Origin: Methylocystis sp.
GTDB taxonomy: Bacteria; Pseudomonadota; Alphaproteobacteria; Rhizobiales; Beijerinckiaceae
Assembly: GCA_022843405.1 (NCBI GenBank)
Contig: JALHNQ010000038.1
Span: forward strand, 1-33,482
Reading direction: 5' to 3'
Length of the DNA stretch: 33,482 nt
Shown here piece after piece: positions 23,916 through 33,381 of this stretch. Positions within the stretch are counted from its first letter, which is position 1. The number at the start of each line of letters is the position of its first letter. The notes beneath the pieces were generated by a model that ran no database searches, was not told the origin of the DNA, and worked only from the letters and a program-made list of their open reading frames with translations. Both the position numbers and the translations under genes were made by a program.

Positions 23916-24675
23916 CGCTTCGCTCTACGCCTCACGCTTTCAGTCATCGCCCAGCGATCGCGCGCCGTCGCGCGACGCAAGGCGCAAAGGCCGCCGCTCA
24001 TTGCTCGCCCGCGTGTTCGCGGCGAAACGGATCGGCGCCACGCTCATCCTCGGCATCGCCGCCGTGGCGGCGATCGGCGTGCCGATGAACGCGCTGCTTC
24101 TCCAGGAGGGAAGACATCCGGCGCCGCTGTTCTCGGTTCGGCCCTCGAACGCCGTCATGGTCGCGCCGAGGCCGCCGGCGCGGCGGCCGGCCCCGATCGA
24201 AGTTGCGCGAACTGAACGGGACGCCGGCGCTGTGGCGCGGCCCACGTCCAAAGATCCCATCGCCAGCAAGCTCGAAAGTCTTGACGCCAAAACCCTCGAA
24301 ACCGGCAGGACCGAGCCGACGAAAGCCGATGCGACGCGCGCCGCGGAAAAGACGCGCGACGCCATCGGCCTGTTGATCCTCAGCAAGGCGCCGCCGGCCG
24401 CAGCCGCCGACAAGGCGGACAAGGCCGAGAAGGCACCGAGCGCCGAGAAGGCGTCAAGCCCTGAAAAGCCCGCGCCGATCGACAGAGGCGTCCTTTATGC
24501 CCAGCGGGCGCTGTTGAGGCTTGGCTATGTAGTGCGCGCAGACGGCGTTCTCAACGGCGCGACGCGTCATGCTTTGGAGAAATTCGAACGCGACGCCGGG
24601 CTTCCGGCCAAAGGCAAAATCACGCCTCAGCTGCTCAAACAGCTCGCGACGCTTTCCGGCTTGCCGCGCCCCTAA
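23908..24675 (+). CDS. Membrane-anchored peptidoglycan-binding domain protein
   Basis: A 255-aa protein. An Arg-rich cytoplasmic start precedes one membrane helix (about residues 42-65, IGATLILGIAAVAAIGVPM). A long Pro/Ala/Lys-rich spacer with an ADKADKAEKA-like repeat follows (about 75-190). The last 60 residues are a PG_binding_1 domain (LYAQRALLRLGYVVRADGVL, then RHALEKFERDAGLPAKGKIT). It begins at TTG 23908, overlapping the kinase stop by eight bases, so it is co-translated with the kinase. It could bring the kinase locus product into contact with the cell wall, but that is inference. The TTG start lacks a strong ribosome-binding site. Confidence 0.75.
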   Translation: MPDASLYASRFQSSPSDRAPSRDARRKGRRSLLARVFAAKRIGATLILGIAAVAAIGVPMNALLLQEGRHPAPLFSVRPSNAVMVAPRPPARRPAPIEVARTERDAGAVARPTSKDPIASKLESLDAKTLETGRTEPTKADATRAAEKTRDAIGLLILSKAPPAAAADKADKAEKAPSAEKASSPEKPAPIDRGVLYAQRALLRLGYVVRADGVLNGATRHALEKFERDAGLPAKGKITPQLLKQLATLSGLPRP

Positions 24676-24723
24676 ATCGCCCGGGTTCGACAATGACGCC
24701 GCTCAAGCGCTAGTTTGCATCCT

Positions 24724-25065
24724 ATGCGCCTGAGGTCCGACATATTCGTCTCCGCGTTGATCCGGCGTGCGGAGACGCAAGGCGCTGTCGCCATGCTGCG
24801 CCGGCGCGGCGCCGCCGAAGCCGGCGCGATCTTCGTAAAGCTCGATCGGTTGGACGGACGGGCTGCGGTCTATGGCCCCGCCCCGCAAACGGAAGAACCG
24901 CCGATCGGAGTCGATCGGCAGTTTGCGCGGGTCCATGCGAACGATTGGCTTGATCCGGCGGGAGCCGAGGAGCGGCTCAAGCGCGAGATCATGTTCGACC
25001 CCGATCTGTGGATCGTCGAGATCGAGGATCGCGAAGGCCGCGTGTTCGTCGACCTCGCGGCATAG
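24724..25065 (+). CDS. DUF1491 family protein
   Basis: A 113-aa protein of a conserved alphaproteobacterial family without known function. The family pattern is clear: MRLRSDIFVSALIRRAETQG, then GAIFVKLDRLDGRAAVYGPA, and near the end LKREIMFDPDLWIVEIEDRE. It follows the PG-binding gene by 48 bases on the same strand. It ends 27 bases from the convergent DUF2336 gene. This gene order next to a DivJ-type kinase recurs in Hyphomicrobiales as far as I recall. Confidence 0.88.
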   Translation: MRLRSDIFVSALIRRAETQGAVAMLRRRGAAEAGAIFVKLDRLDGRAAVYGPAPQTEEPPIGVDRQFARVHANDWLDPAGAEERLKREIMFDPDLWIVEIEDREGRVFVDLAA

Positions 25066-25091
25066 AGCGCTCTATCCCGTGAGAAATCGCG

Positions 25092-26189
25092 TCAAGCGGA
25101 TTGATCGACTTTGCGCGACGGCTGCGGCAAGGACTGCGTCGGCGCGGCGCGCCGCCACGTCGGCCCGCCGGGGTCATCCCGCATCGGGCGGCGAGAAACC
25201 TCCCCTTCCGATCGTGCGGCGCCCGTTATTGCGCCGACGATCCGCGCCGCCGCGCGTTGCGGCGTCGACCGCATCAAGCCGATCAAGGCGCGAACGACCT
25301 CGGCATTCCTCCCGCCTCCCGGACAGGCGGCAAGAAGGATGCGGGTCGCGGAGTCAAGCGGAACGCCGATCGCATTGAGCGCGAGCGCGAACGCCTCGCC
25401 GAGATGGTCGGCAACGATCGCGTGGGCGCGATCCTTGCGGCACTCGAGCGCTTCGGAAAGGAGAGCGGCCAGGGCGCTGCGATCGTATCGTCGCGTCGCG
25501 GCTTCCATTCTTGCGACGACGTCGGCGTCGGCGCGAAGCGGCGCCTCGGTCGCGCCGCTCGCCAATATCTGGCGACAGGCGCCGAGCACGATGGCCATGC
25601 GCTCAAGACGGCTCGCCGCCAAGAAAAGCGGCTCCGGATCAAGATCGAGATCGTCGCGGTCGAGCAGCATGCGCGCGAGCGACGCGTCATCCCGCGCCGC
25701 CATGACCAGCGCGCGCCTCGACGCCGAATCAAAATGCGCGAACAGATTGCCGGCGAGCGCGCGAAGCACGTCGCCCTCGTTGCGCGAGGCAAGCGCCAGC
25801 ATCGTCTCCCGATCGAGATCGCGGCGGCGGGCGATGGCCGACGCGAATTGCACTGGTCCCCGCTCGGCGGCGGCGATCATGTCGCGACGCGGCAGGTTTG
25901 GCGCGAATTGAAAGGCGAGCGCGGCGGCGGCGCCGCCCTTTTCGAACAGACGGCTGAAAATCGAGGGCGGCGTTTCGGGATGGAAGCAGAGCGGCAGCGC
26001 CGCGCGCGCCGCCGTTTCAGCGTCGACAATGTTGATAAGGCCGAGCGCGAGCTTTTCGAATTGGCGAATGTCGGCGGTCGGATGCATCGATCGCTCGACA
26101 AACTGGTCGACGGTCGCGCGAAGCAGCGACGCATCAACGATCCGACGCTGTTTATCGGCGTCCATTACAGCATCACCGCCCGAACCCAT
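25092..26189 (-). CDS. DUF2336 family alpha-helical repeat protein
   Basis: A 365-aa, largely helical protein of the alphaproteobacterial DUF2336 family; its function is unknown. Repeating helical pairs with HEAT-like character run through about residues 25-320: FEKLALGLINIVDAETAARA, RRALVMAARDDASLARMLLD, and others. The C-terminal 40 residues are Arg/Pro/Gly-rich. ATG 26189 is used; an in-frame ATG at 26165 (MDADKQRRIVDASLL) is equally possible and TTG 26195 less so. A one-mismatch CtrA box lies 33-48 bases upstream. Its place beside the kinase block suggests a cell-cycle or development link, not proven by sequence. Confidence 0.82.
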   Translation of the reverse strand: MGSGGDAVMDADKQRRIVDASLLRATVDQFVERSMHPTADIRQFEKLALGLINIVDAETAARAALPLCFHPETPPSIFSRLFEKGGAAAALAFQFAPNLPRRDMIAAAERGPVQFASAIARRRDLDRETMLALASRNEGDVLRALAGNLFAHFDSASRRALVMAARDDASLARMLLDRDDLDLDPEPLFLAASRLERMAIVLGACRQILASGATEAPLRADADVVARMEAATRRYDRSALAALLSEALECRKDRAHAIVADHLGEAFALALNAIGVPLDSATRILLAACPGGGRNAEVVRALIGLMRSTPQRAAARIVGAITGAARSEGEVSRRPMRDDPGGPTWRRAAPTQSLPQPSRKVDQSA

Positions 26190-26221
26190 ACGCAACCTGC
26201 AGAAGATTTAGCATCCGGTCG

Positions 26222-26237
26222 TTGACGCAACATTAAC
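26222..26237. promoter_or_regulatory. CtrA-like box between the DUF2336 gene and the small MGKVIAF protein gene
   Basis: TTGA-N7-TTAAC (26222-26225, 26233-26237), one mismatch from the full TTAA-N7-TTAAC consensus including its final C. It sits in the divergent promoter region, 33 bases before the DUF2336 start. Confidence 0.45.
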
Positions 26238-26304
26238 CCTCGCCGATTCCTAATCGTAAGACAGCTGATTCATCGTCGGCGGAAGGAGCTTCGGAGGGTT
26301 CGCC

Positions 26305-26514
26305 ATGGGGAAGGTCATCGCCTTCCAGCCGCGCACGAGAACGGCGCCGCCGCGCGAAGGCGCGTTGCAGCGCGACGCCGAGATCCTATTCTTTCTCGGC
26401 GTGCGCTACGAGCGCGTGGGCGACGCTCTCACCGACCATCGAAGGAATTCGGGACCAGACTCCTGCGGCGCGCCGCCGACCGGCGGCAAGCGCCGGCGCC
26501 GAGTCCGAGCCTAG
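26305..26514 (+). CDS. Small conserved-looking basic protein
   Basis: A 69-aa protein beginning MGKVIAFQPRTRTAPPREGA, with a middle block AEILFFLGVRYERVGD and a very basic tail (KRRRRVRA). The block LFF-GVRYER and the -VI-FQPR start recur, as far as I remember, in short proteins of other Hyphomicrobiales, so the gene is probably real. The start is supported by GGAGGG six bases upstream. Its stop is two bases from the stop of the convergent lipoprotein gene. Function unknown. Confidence 0.65.
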   Translation: MGKVIAFQPRTRTAPPREGALQRDAEILFFLGVRYERVGDALTDHRRNSGPDSCGAPPTGGKRRRRVRA

Positions 26515-26515
26515 C

Positions 26516-27040
26516 TCAATCGGCAAGAACCAGCGCCCAATAGACCTTATATTTCGCACCCGGCGCATAAGCCGTTGCGATGCCCATGCGTTTCACACGC
26601 CTATCCAACATGCGCGCATTATGTGGCGCGGAATCGCGCCAGCCGGAAAAGGCTTCCGCGAGCGTGCGATAGCCTGCGGAAACATTCTCCACGGCCGCCG
26701 GCGTTTGAACGCCTGCGCCAACGAGTCGGTCGCTAAGTTCGCCGCGCGCCGCAAGATCGCCGCTTTGCGCCATATCCCACGCCTGCGCCTCGGCGACGCG
26801 TTGCAAAGTTTCATCGAGCGTCAGAGCGCCGAGCCCGCTATTGCGCCGGTAGAGCGAGATCATGTCGCGCGCCGTCACCGGGTCAACGCGCGCGCCGGCC
26901 CTCGCCAGAGAACGATACATCGGCGGCTCTGACTCCGCCGCCGGGCTCGTCGGCTCGGGCGCGGCGTTGCAGCCGGCAAGCATGCCGAGCGCCAGCAGGA
27001 CGGCGCCGCGAGGAATTGGCGACAGAGACATCACGCGCAT
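26516..27040 (-). CDS. CAP/SCP-domain lipoprotein
   Basis: A 174-aa secreted lipoprotein. The signal peptide ends in the lipobox LAGC (lipidated Cys24), then comes a short acidic Pro-rich linker and a CAP domain to the end. The domain shows RDMISLYRRNSGLGALTLDE, AEAQAWDMAQSG, ENVSAGYRTLAEAFSGWRDS and the H-N-A-R-M-L motif that replaces the usual H-R-x-N-L/I. The first histidine normally found after DMA (as SH) is missing: the position reads ARGELSDR. Any metal-dependent activity of the family is thus doubtful. ATG 27040 has GGGGAG four bases upstream; ATG 27052 and 27031 are alternatives. It lies 42 bases downstream of the MscS gene. Confidence 0.85.
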   Translation of the reverse strand: MRVMSLSPIPRGAVLLALGMLAGCNAAPEPTSPAAESEPPMYRSLARAGARVDPVTARDMISLYRRNSGLGALTLDETLQRVAEAQAWDMAQSGDLAARGELSDRLVGAGVQTPAAVENVSAGYRTLAEAFSGWRDSAPHNARMLDRRVKRMGIATAYAPGAKYKVYWALVLAD

Positions 27041-27082
27041 CTCGCTCCCCATTCTTTGAGAAACAATGAATGCGGAAAGATT

Positions 27083-29758
27083 TTACTTCGCCTGCGCGCT
27101 GTCGGACCGGGCGGTGTCTTCCATCGAGTCGTCGGACTTTGCGGATTGCTCTTCGTCGCTCTTGCCGCCGATCAGACCAGCCTCGATCGCCAGGGCGCTC
27201 GCCGCTGCGGCGGCGGCGAGCTTATCGAGTTCCGGAATTTGAACGATCGTCGGCGGCGGCGCAGCGACGAGCGGACCAATCGTGATTCCGGCCTCGTTGA
27301 GGCGCTGGTAAAGATCGAAATGCAGATCGCTGCGCACCCGCGCCGATTGTTCGACGTCTTCGACATAGCACCATAGTTCGAATCTGAAGGCGTTCGCCTC
27401 CATGCCGAGGAACATGACCTGGGGTGCGGGAATCCGCAAAACGCCTTCCTGCGCGCGCGCGGCGGCGAGAAGAATGTCGCGCATTCTCTCGGGATCGACG
27501 CCGGCATGGGGCGTGATGCCGATCTTGATGCGGCCGACCTTGTCGCCGCGCAGCCAATTTTTCACGACGCCCGCGACGAGATTGGAGTTCGGCACGATCA
27601 TCGTCGCGCGATCAAAGGTCTCGATCTCCGTGGAGCGGACATTGATGCGTTTGACATAGCCCTGCTCGTCGCCGACGACGACCCAATCCCCGACTCGGAT
27701 CACGCGCTCCCAGAGTAGAATGAGCCCGGAGACGAAATTGTTGACGATCGACTGAAGGCCAAAGCCGATGCCGACGGAAAGAGCGCCGGCGACGATCGCG
27801 AGCTTTTCGAACCCAAGCCCGACGTAGGACAGAGCGAGCGCCGCAGCGAAGATGAATCCAACATAGCCGAGCGTCGCGCTGATCGAATTGCGCAACCCAA
27901 GATCAAGTCTGGTGAGCGGCAGAAAACGCGTGTCCAGCCAGCGGCGTAGGCCTTGAGTCGCGGCAAGCGCCGCGGCGAAGACCAGCATCGCCACAATCGC
28001 GCCCGAAGGCGAGATGGTGACGTCGCCGATCTTGAAGGAAATGAAGGCCGAACGAATATTGGCGAGGAAATCGCCGGATTCATAGCCAAGCGGCGCGATC
28101 GCGGCCAGCGCCGCCGCCAGGAAACACAAAAGCGTGACGACGCCGGACAGCAGCACGGCGAAGGGCGCGAGCTGCTCGCGGCGCACGCCGAGACCGCTGA
28201 TCATATTGCGGCCAAGGAAACTTGTGGGCTCGAATGCGGCCTCGACGCCGCCGCGCAGCAGCGTGACGACGACATAGAGAATCGCCAGGACCGCCGCGAT
28301 CCATCCCATCTGAAGAATAATGAAATTGGCGAAGGTGACATAGCCGGCCCCGCATGCGCCGACGAGCACGAGCGCCAGGAGCATGCCCAAGAAGCGCGCG
28401 ACGCTCACCCAATCGCGATCCTCCGCCGTCGTCACGGCCGCGCCCTTCTCGGTTTCGACGCGGTTCGGCAGGCTGACGAGCACGATTGCGATGAGCGCCA
28501 CGACGATCATCACGCCGAGCCCGCGCGTCACGATGACGAGCGAAAGGCCGGCCTGCACCGATTCCTCCAGCTGCTCCAGGAGGCGCGCAGTGGAAAATGT
28601 CAGCGCGGCCAGCGTGGCGAGTCGCGTCAGGAGTCTGGCGAGCCGATCGCCTGGATCGATGAGCCGCCAATTGGGATGCGACGGCGCGAACACCGCCCGC
28701 GCGATGGCATAGGCGAAAGCGACGCGCGCCAAACCTTCGACAAGGCGCCGCCAAATGGGTTCAAGCGCCGCGTCAAGGAGATCGAAAGCGTCGAGCGCCG
28801 GGCTTAGCGCTCCGATCGCGGCGACGGGCACGGCCGCCACGACGAACGCGGACCAACCGGCGCCCGCCGCCCTGCGTAAAGGCGTCGGCGTGGCGCTGCC
28901 GTCGACGCGTTTCATGACCCGCCGCGCCAAGAATATCGCCAGGACGACGCCCGCTACGATTAGAGTAAGCGCCGCGAAAAACTGCGCGCGCTCGCCGCTG
29001 TTGACGCGATCGGCGAAATTCGCCGCCCGGCCGGAAAGAAAGCTCGCCGATGCGCTGGCGACTGTCGGCGCTTCCTCGAGAGCCGCGCGCCACAATTCAG
29101 GCGAGAACAGACCCGCGGTGCGCAGAAACAGATTCTTTGCGAAGAGTCCGCGCTGACGCGCGACGATCGTGACGATGACTTGTCGCGCTTCGAGCTGTAT
29201 GGCGCGCGCGCGTTTCAACGTCGCGTCGATCGCGTCGAAAAGGCGGCGCTGATCTTCAAGTTCGGCGTTGGCGCTGACGCGCGCCGACGCGTCCGGCTGT
29301 TCGGGTTCGCTCGGCGCGGCCTCTGGCGCGGCGACCGGCGGACCTCGCGCCGGCGGCGGGTTCTCGACGCGGTTCTTGACGGAGGGCTTAGGCGCCGGCT
29401 TGGCCTCCTGCGGCTTCTCCGGCGGCTTGGGAGCTTCCTTCGGCGCTTCCTGAGGTTTTGTGGCGGCGGGCGCGAGTTCCTTCAGTCTTGCTTCAATGGC
29501 CGCCAGACGCGGCGTCAGCTTGTCGATCGTCTCGTCCAGCTCATGCGGCAGCGGTTCGATGCGGGCCCGCAGATTGCGCAAGGCGGCGTCTGACAGATCA
29601 GGTTGCTCCAGAATCTTCTGCACTTCATCGAGCGTCGCGCGGGCGCGATCGAGACGCGCATTGAACTGGTCGATCGAATCCGGCGCGTCGTCGGCGCGCG
29701 CAACGGGAACGGCCAGCGTTGCAATCAGTATGGCGATCAGGAGCGTCAGCTTGCGCAC
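27083..29758 (-). CDS. DUF3772 mechanosensitive ion channel (MscS family)
   Basis: A large (891-aa) inner-membrane channel that by family opens on osmotic down-shock. A signal peptide (to about residue 22, LLIAILIATLAVPVARA) is followed by a periplasmic coiled-coil region and a Pro/Lys/Glu-rich spacer (about 100-165). Next come the DUF3772 segment and about ten membrane helices. The MscS core has the pore-lining helix ALSVGIGFGLQSIVNNFVSG, then the beta domain (RVIRVGDWVVVGDEQGYVKR, RATMIVPNSNLVAGVVKNW) and an acidic C-terminal tail. GTG 29758 has AAGGAAG four bases upstream. It lies 47 bases downstream of the radical SAM gene on the same strand. Confidence 0.93.
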   Translation of the reverse strand: MRKLTLLIAILIATLAVPVARADDAPDSIDQFNARLDRARATLDEVQKILEQPDLSDAALRNLRARIEPLPHELDETIDKLTPRLAAIEARLKELAPAATKPQEAPKEAPKPPEKPQEAKPAPKPSVKNRVENPPPARGPPVAAPEAAPSEPEQPDASARVSANAELEDQRRLFDAIDATLKRARAIQLEARQVIVTIVARQRGLFAKNLFLRTAGLFSPELWRAALEEAPTVASASASFLSGRAANFADRVNSGERAQFFAALTLIVAGVVLAIFLARRVMKRVDGSATPTPLRRAAGAGWSAFVVAAVPVAAIGALSPALDAFDLLDAALEPIWRRLVEGLARVAFAYAIARAVFAPSHPNWRLIDPGDRLARLLTRLATLAALTFSTARLLEQLEESVQAGLSLVIVTRGLGVMIVVALIAIVLVSLPNRVETEKGAAVTTAEDRDWVSVARFLGMLLALVLVGACGAGYVTFANFIILQMGWIAAVLAILYVVVTLLRGGVEAAFEPTSFLGRNMISGLGVRREQLAPFAVLLSGVVTLLCFLAAALAAIAPLGYESGDFLANIRSAFISFKIGDVTISPSGAIVAMLVFAAALAATQGLRRWLDTRFLPLTRLDLGLRNSISATLGYVGFIFAAALALSYVGLGFEKLAIVAGALSVGIGFGLQSIVNNFVSGLILLWERVIRVGDWVVVGDEQGYVKRINVRSTEIETFDRATMIVPNSNLVAGVVKNWLRGDKVGRIKIGITPHAGVDPERMRDILLAAARAQEGVLRIPAPQVMFLGMEANAFRFELWCYVEDVEQSARVRSDLHFDLYQRLNEAGITIGPLVAAPPPTIVQIPELDKLAAAAAASALAIEAGLIGGKSDEEQSAKSDDSMEDTARSDSAQAK

Positions 29759-29805
29759 AAGTCTTCCTTAGGTGGAGCGAGCCGATGGAACGCGCGAGCG
29801 AAAAA

Positions 29806-30900
29806 TCAGTCTTTCGGCGGCTCGAGTTCGTCGTGATAGGACCGTTTCTCGCCGGTTCGATCGACGATGGTCCAACCTCCCCGCCCGTCTGGCTCGGCGT
29901 CGCCTTCGGCGACCCGCGCCTTGCCGAAGCCGCCGGGAATGTCGAGCACATAGGCCGGCAGCGCGACGCTGGTCACGCGGCGCGCCAATTCCGCATAGAT
30001 TTGCCGGCCGGCCGCGAGGCTGAGCCGAAAATGCGCGGTTCCCGGCGCGAGATCGGGATGATGCAGATAATAAGGCCGGACCCCCAGGCTTGCCAAATCG
30101 CGCATCAGGCGCTCCAGGACCTCGACGTCGTCATTGACGCCTTTGAGCAGCACGGTCTGCGACAGCAGGATCGCTCCCGCCTGGCGCAACTGTCGGATCG
30201 CAGCGTGGGCCGGCTCGGTCAGTTCGCGCCAATGATTGACATGCAAGGCGATGAAAAGCGTCTTGCCGCTTGCGCGCAGCGCCGCGAGGCGATCGCGCGT
30301 GACAAGATCGGGCGCGGCCGTCGGCGCGCGCGTATGGATCCGCAACAGCGCGACATGCGGGATGTCGGCAAGACGGCGCGACACGGCTTCGAGCCGGCGC
30401 GCGGACAGCATCAGGGGATCGCCGCCCGTCAAGATCACTTCAAAAATCTGCGGCCGGCGCGCGATATAATCCAGCGCCGCCGTCGCCTCTCGCTCGGGCA
30501 GCAGATCGCCCTTGCCGCGTCCGACCGTTTCGCGGCGAAAACAGAAGCGGCAATAGACCGGGCAAACCGAGAGTAGCTTCAAGAGCACGCGATCGGGATA
30601 GCGATGCACGAGGCCGGGCAGCGGCGAATGGACGTCGTCGCCGATCGGGTCGGCCAGTTCCCCGGGCAGCGTCGCGGCCTCGCGGAGGTCAGGAATAAAC
30701 TGCCGCGCGATCGGATCATTCGGATCGCCGCGGTCGATCAGCGCCGCGATTTCCGGCGTGACCGCGATGCTGTAGCGCTGCGCCACCGCATCGAGACCGT
30801 TGACCTCGTTCATGAGACGCGCGTCAACCAAATCGGCAAGCGAGGTTAGCGTGCGCGACGGCGCGCAAGTTAGCGCAGCTGCGTCTTGATCCAGCGGCAA
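29806..30900 (-). CDS. Lysine 2,3-aminomutase-like radical SAM protein (KamA/EpmB family)
   Basis: A 364-aa radical SAM enzyme. The iron-sulfur motif CPVYCRFC has Cys113, Cys117 and Cys120. Substrate and PLP regions include ILTGGDPLMLSARRL, HVNHWRELTEPA and, near the C-terminus, YVLDIPGGFGK, with the lysine expected to bind PLP. It may make beta-lysine, either free or for elongation factor P modification as EpmB does; no efp or epmA lies in the window, so the role is open. It is shorter than clostridial KamA (about 416 aa). I chose TTG 30900, with GGCGGAG seven bases upstream. The longer frame (to 31038) runs through an intergenic repeat and is not protein-like. Confidence 0.85.
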   Translation of the reverse strand: MPLDQDAAALTCAPSRTLTSLADLVDARLMNEVNGLDAVAQRYSIAVTPEIAALIDRGDPNDPIARQFIPDLREAATLPGELADPIGDDVHSPLPGLVHRYPDRVLLKLLSVCPVYCRFCFRRETVGRGKGDLLPEREATAALDYIARRPQIFEVILTGGDPLMLSARRLEAVSRRLADIPHVALLRIHTRAPTAAPDLVTRDRLAALRASGKTLFIALHVNHWRELTEPAHAAIRQLRQAGAILLSQTVLLKGVNDDVEVLERLMRDLASLGVRPYYLHHPDLAPGTAHFRLSLAAGRQIYAELARRVTSVALPAYVLDIPGGFGKARVAEGDAEPDGRGGWTIVDRTGEKRSYHDELEPPKD

Positions 30901-30930
30901 GCGTTTCTCCGCCCCGCAATCACTCTCTCG

Positions 30931-31030
30931 CGCGTGAAGCGGGGGAGAGTTGGAGAGGGGGCGATGCGGTTTGCACGCAGCTCGAATATTTTCCCCCTCC
31001 CTTACCCTCCCCCGCTTCGCGGGAGAGGGA
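30931..31030. repeat. Intergenic imperfect inverted repeat with GAAGCGGGGGAG-type arms (REP/MITE-like)
   Basis: The left arm (30931-30961, containing GTGAAGCGGGGGAGAG) and the right arm (30993-31021, containing CCCTCCCCCGCTTCGCG) are imperfect reverse complements of about 30 bases. They flank a 31-base centre. On the minus strand transcript between argG and the radical SAM gene this would fold into a long hairpin, a possible attenuator, terminator or RNA-stability element. Similar G-rich palindromes are widespread between genes of Hyphomicrobiales. Only one copy is seen here. Confidence 0.65.
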
Positions 31031-31070
31031 GGCGCCAAGCGTTCCGCGAAAAAATCATCCGCGCAGTCCG

Positions 31071-32309
<1,239 letters not shown>

Positions 32310-32385
32310 TTTGGCTCTGGCTCGGCGGGAGGCGATTTGCGCGCGGACTATAGGCGCCGCGGGCCCGAGCGCAAGGCGGAGGATC

Positions 32386-33381
32386 TCATAGCATTTTAGG
32401 TGCTTCGACCGCCGGCTCCGACAACTCAAGATAGACCTTTGGTGCTTCGAGTCTCAGACCTTCAATATACGTCTTGACCAAGCGGCTGCGTTCGGCATCG
32501 AAGGTAATCGTGCCGACAAGACAAGCCTTCGCAACCTTGTACTGCTTCTTTACCAACCCAAGATAATTCCGCCTAACCCAACTGAGCACAGCTTTGCGAA
32601 GTTGATACTCGCCCCATGTATGATCTCTTTTGTCGCCTACCTCCAAACCCATCACGTTCAAGCACAGCCCTAAAATTGGAGCGGAATGAAAGTTTGGCGC
32701 TCTTTCCAATAACAGTATTTCGTCATAGAGCAGCCGACGTAATTTGAAGAGCACAATGCTTCTAGCCCTGCTTCCTCCAAAACAGAAAAAACGACTCCAA
32801 ACGGCGTTATGTTGTATGTCCCAATTTTTGTGGCCCTCACCCTCCATCACTGACGCGCTAAACACGACCTTGAACATGAGATTTGCGAGTAGGTCATAGT
32901 AATCTTCTTGCCGATCATGATTCTGGCGACGGCGTCGAAGTGTAGCTGGTTTGATTCCATGCTTTTCTAAAATGCCGATTGCTGCGTTAACGAAGTCGAC
33001 CACGCAACTGAGTCGCCTCCGTATATCGTTCGAAACAGTTTGAGACCTGGTAGAGCTAAGCTTATACAAGTCCCCGCTCGCGCTTTCGATCAGATTGAAC
33101 GCTCGAAATAGCGCGGAGGAATGCATGCAGTGGCCGTTTCTTAATGCACTCTCGAACGTAACGAGCGTGACGCGCGCGTATGCCTCGAGCTGCCTAGCGT
33201 TCAACGCCAATCTTAGGTCTAAATCCACGTCCAGTGGAGACTTGTCCCCTGCAAGCGACTCAACCAATTGGAAATCACCGTAGATGGCTTCCGTGAACGG
33301 GCGGACATAACCAAAAAAGCTCGAATAGTAGCGGTCGTCTTCATAGTATAAGATTGAGTCCTCATTAGGGCTCGGACTCAT
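32386..33381 (-). CDS. Accessory protein of unknown function, 5' end probably truncated by an IS element
   Basis: A 331-aa frame with base composition clearly more AT-rich than argG beside it. I recognise no domain; it looks helical and basic, with blocks such as [40 protein letters not shown] and [20 protein letters not shown]. The ATG at 33381 overlaps the stop of the IS5-type transposase (TTATGA). Its first codons (M-S-P-S-P) read through the sequence proposed as the IS terminal repeat. The original N-terminus is therefore probably lost, and the current start is provided by the inserted element. Whether it is expressed is unclear. Confidence 0.55.
   Translation of the reverse strand: MSPSPNEDSILYYEDDRYYSSFFGYVRPFTEAIYGDFQLVESLAGDKSPLDVDLDLRLALNARQLEAYARVTLVTFESALRNGHCMHSSALFRAFNLIESASGDLYKLSSTRSQTVSNDIRRRLSCVVDFVNAAIGILEKHGIKPATLRRRRQNHDRQEDYYDLLANLMFKVVFSASVMEGEGHKNWDIQHNAVWSRFFCFGGSRARSIVLFKLRRLLYDEILLLERAPNFHSAPILGLCLNVMGLEVGDKRDHTWGEYQLRKAVLSWVRRNYLGLVKKQYKVAKACLVGTITFDAERSRLVKTYIEGLRLEAPKVYLELSEPAVEAPKML
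33368..33380. mobile_element. Probable right end (terminal repeat) of the IS5/IS427-type element
   Basis: GGGCTCGGACTCA directly borders the transposase stop and is preceded by TTA (33365-33367), suiting a TA-type target duplication. The opposite end lies outside the window, so the boundary is inferred from the position next to the transposase terminus. Confidence 0.4.

Noticed and set aside
30901-31038. 46-residue N-terminal extension of the radical SAM protein
   Set aside because: It is translated from the intergenic inverted repeat; TTG 30900 has a good ribosome-binding site and starts near the conserved region.
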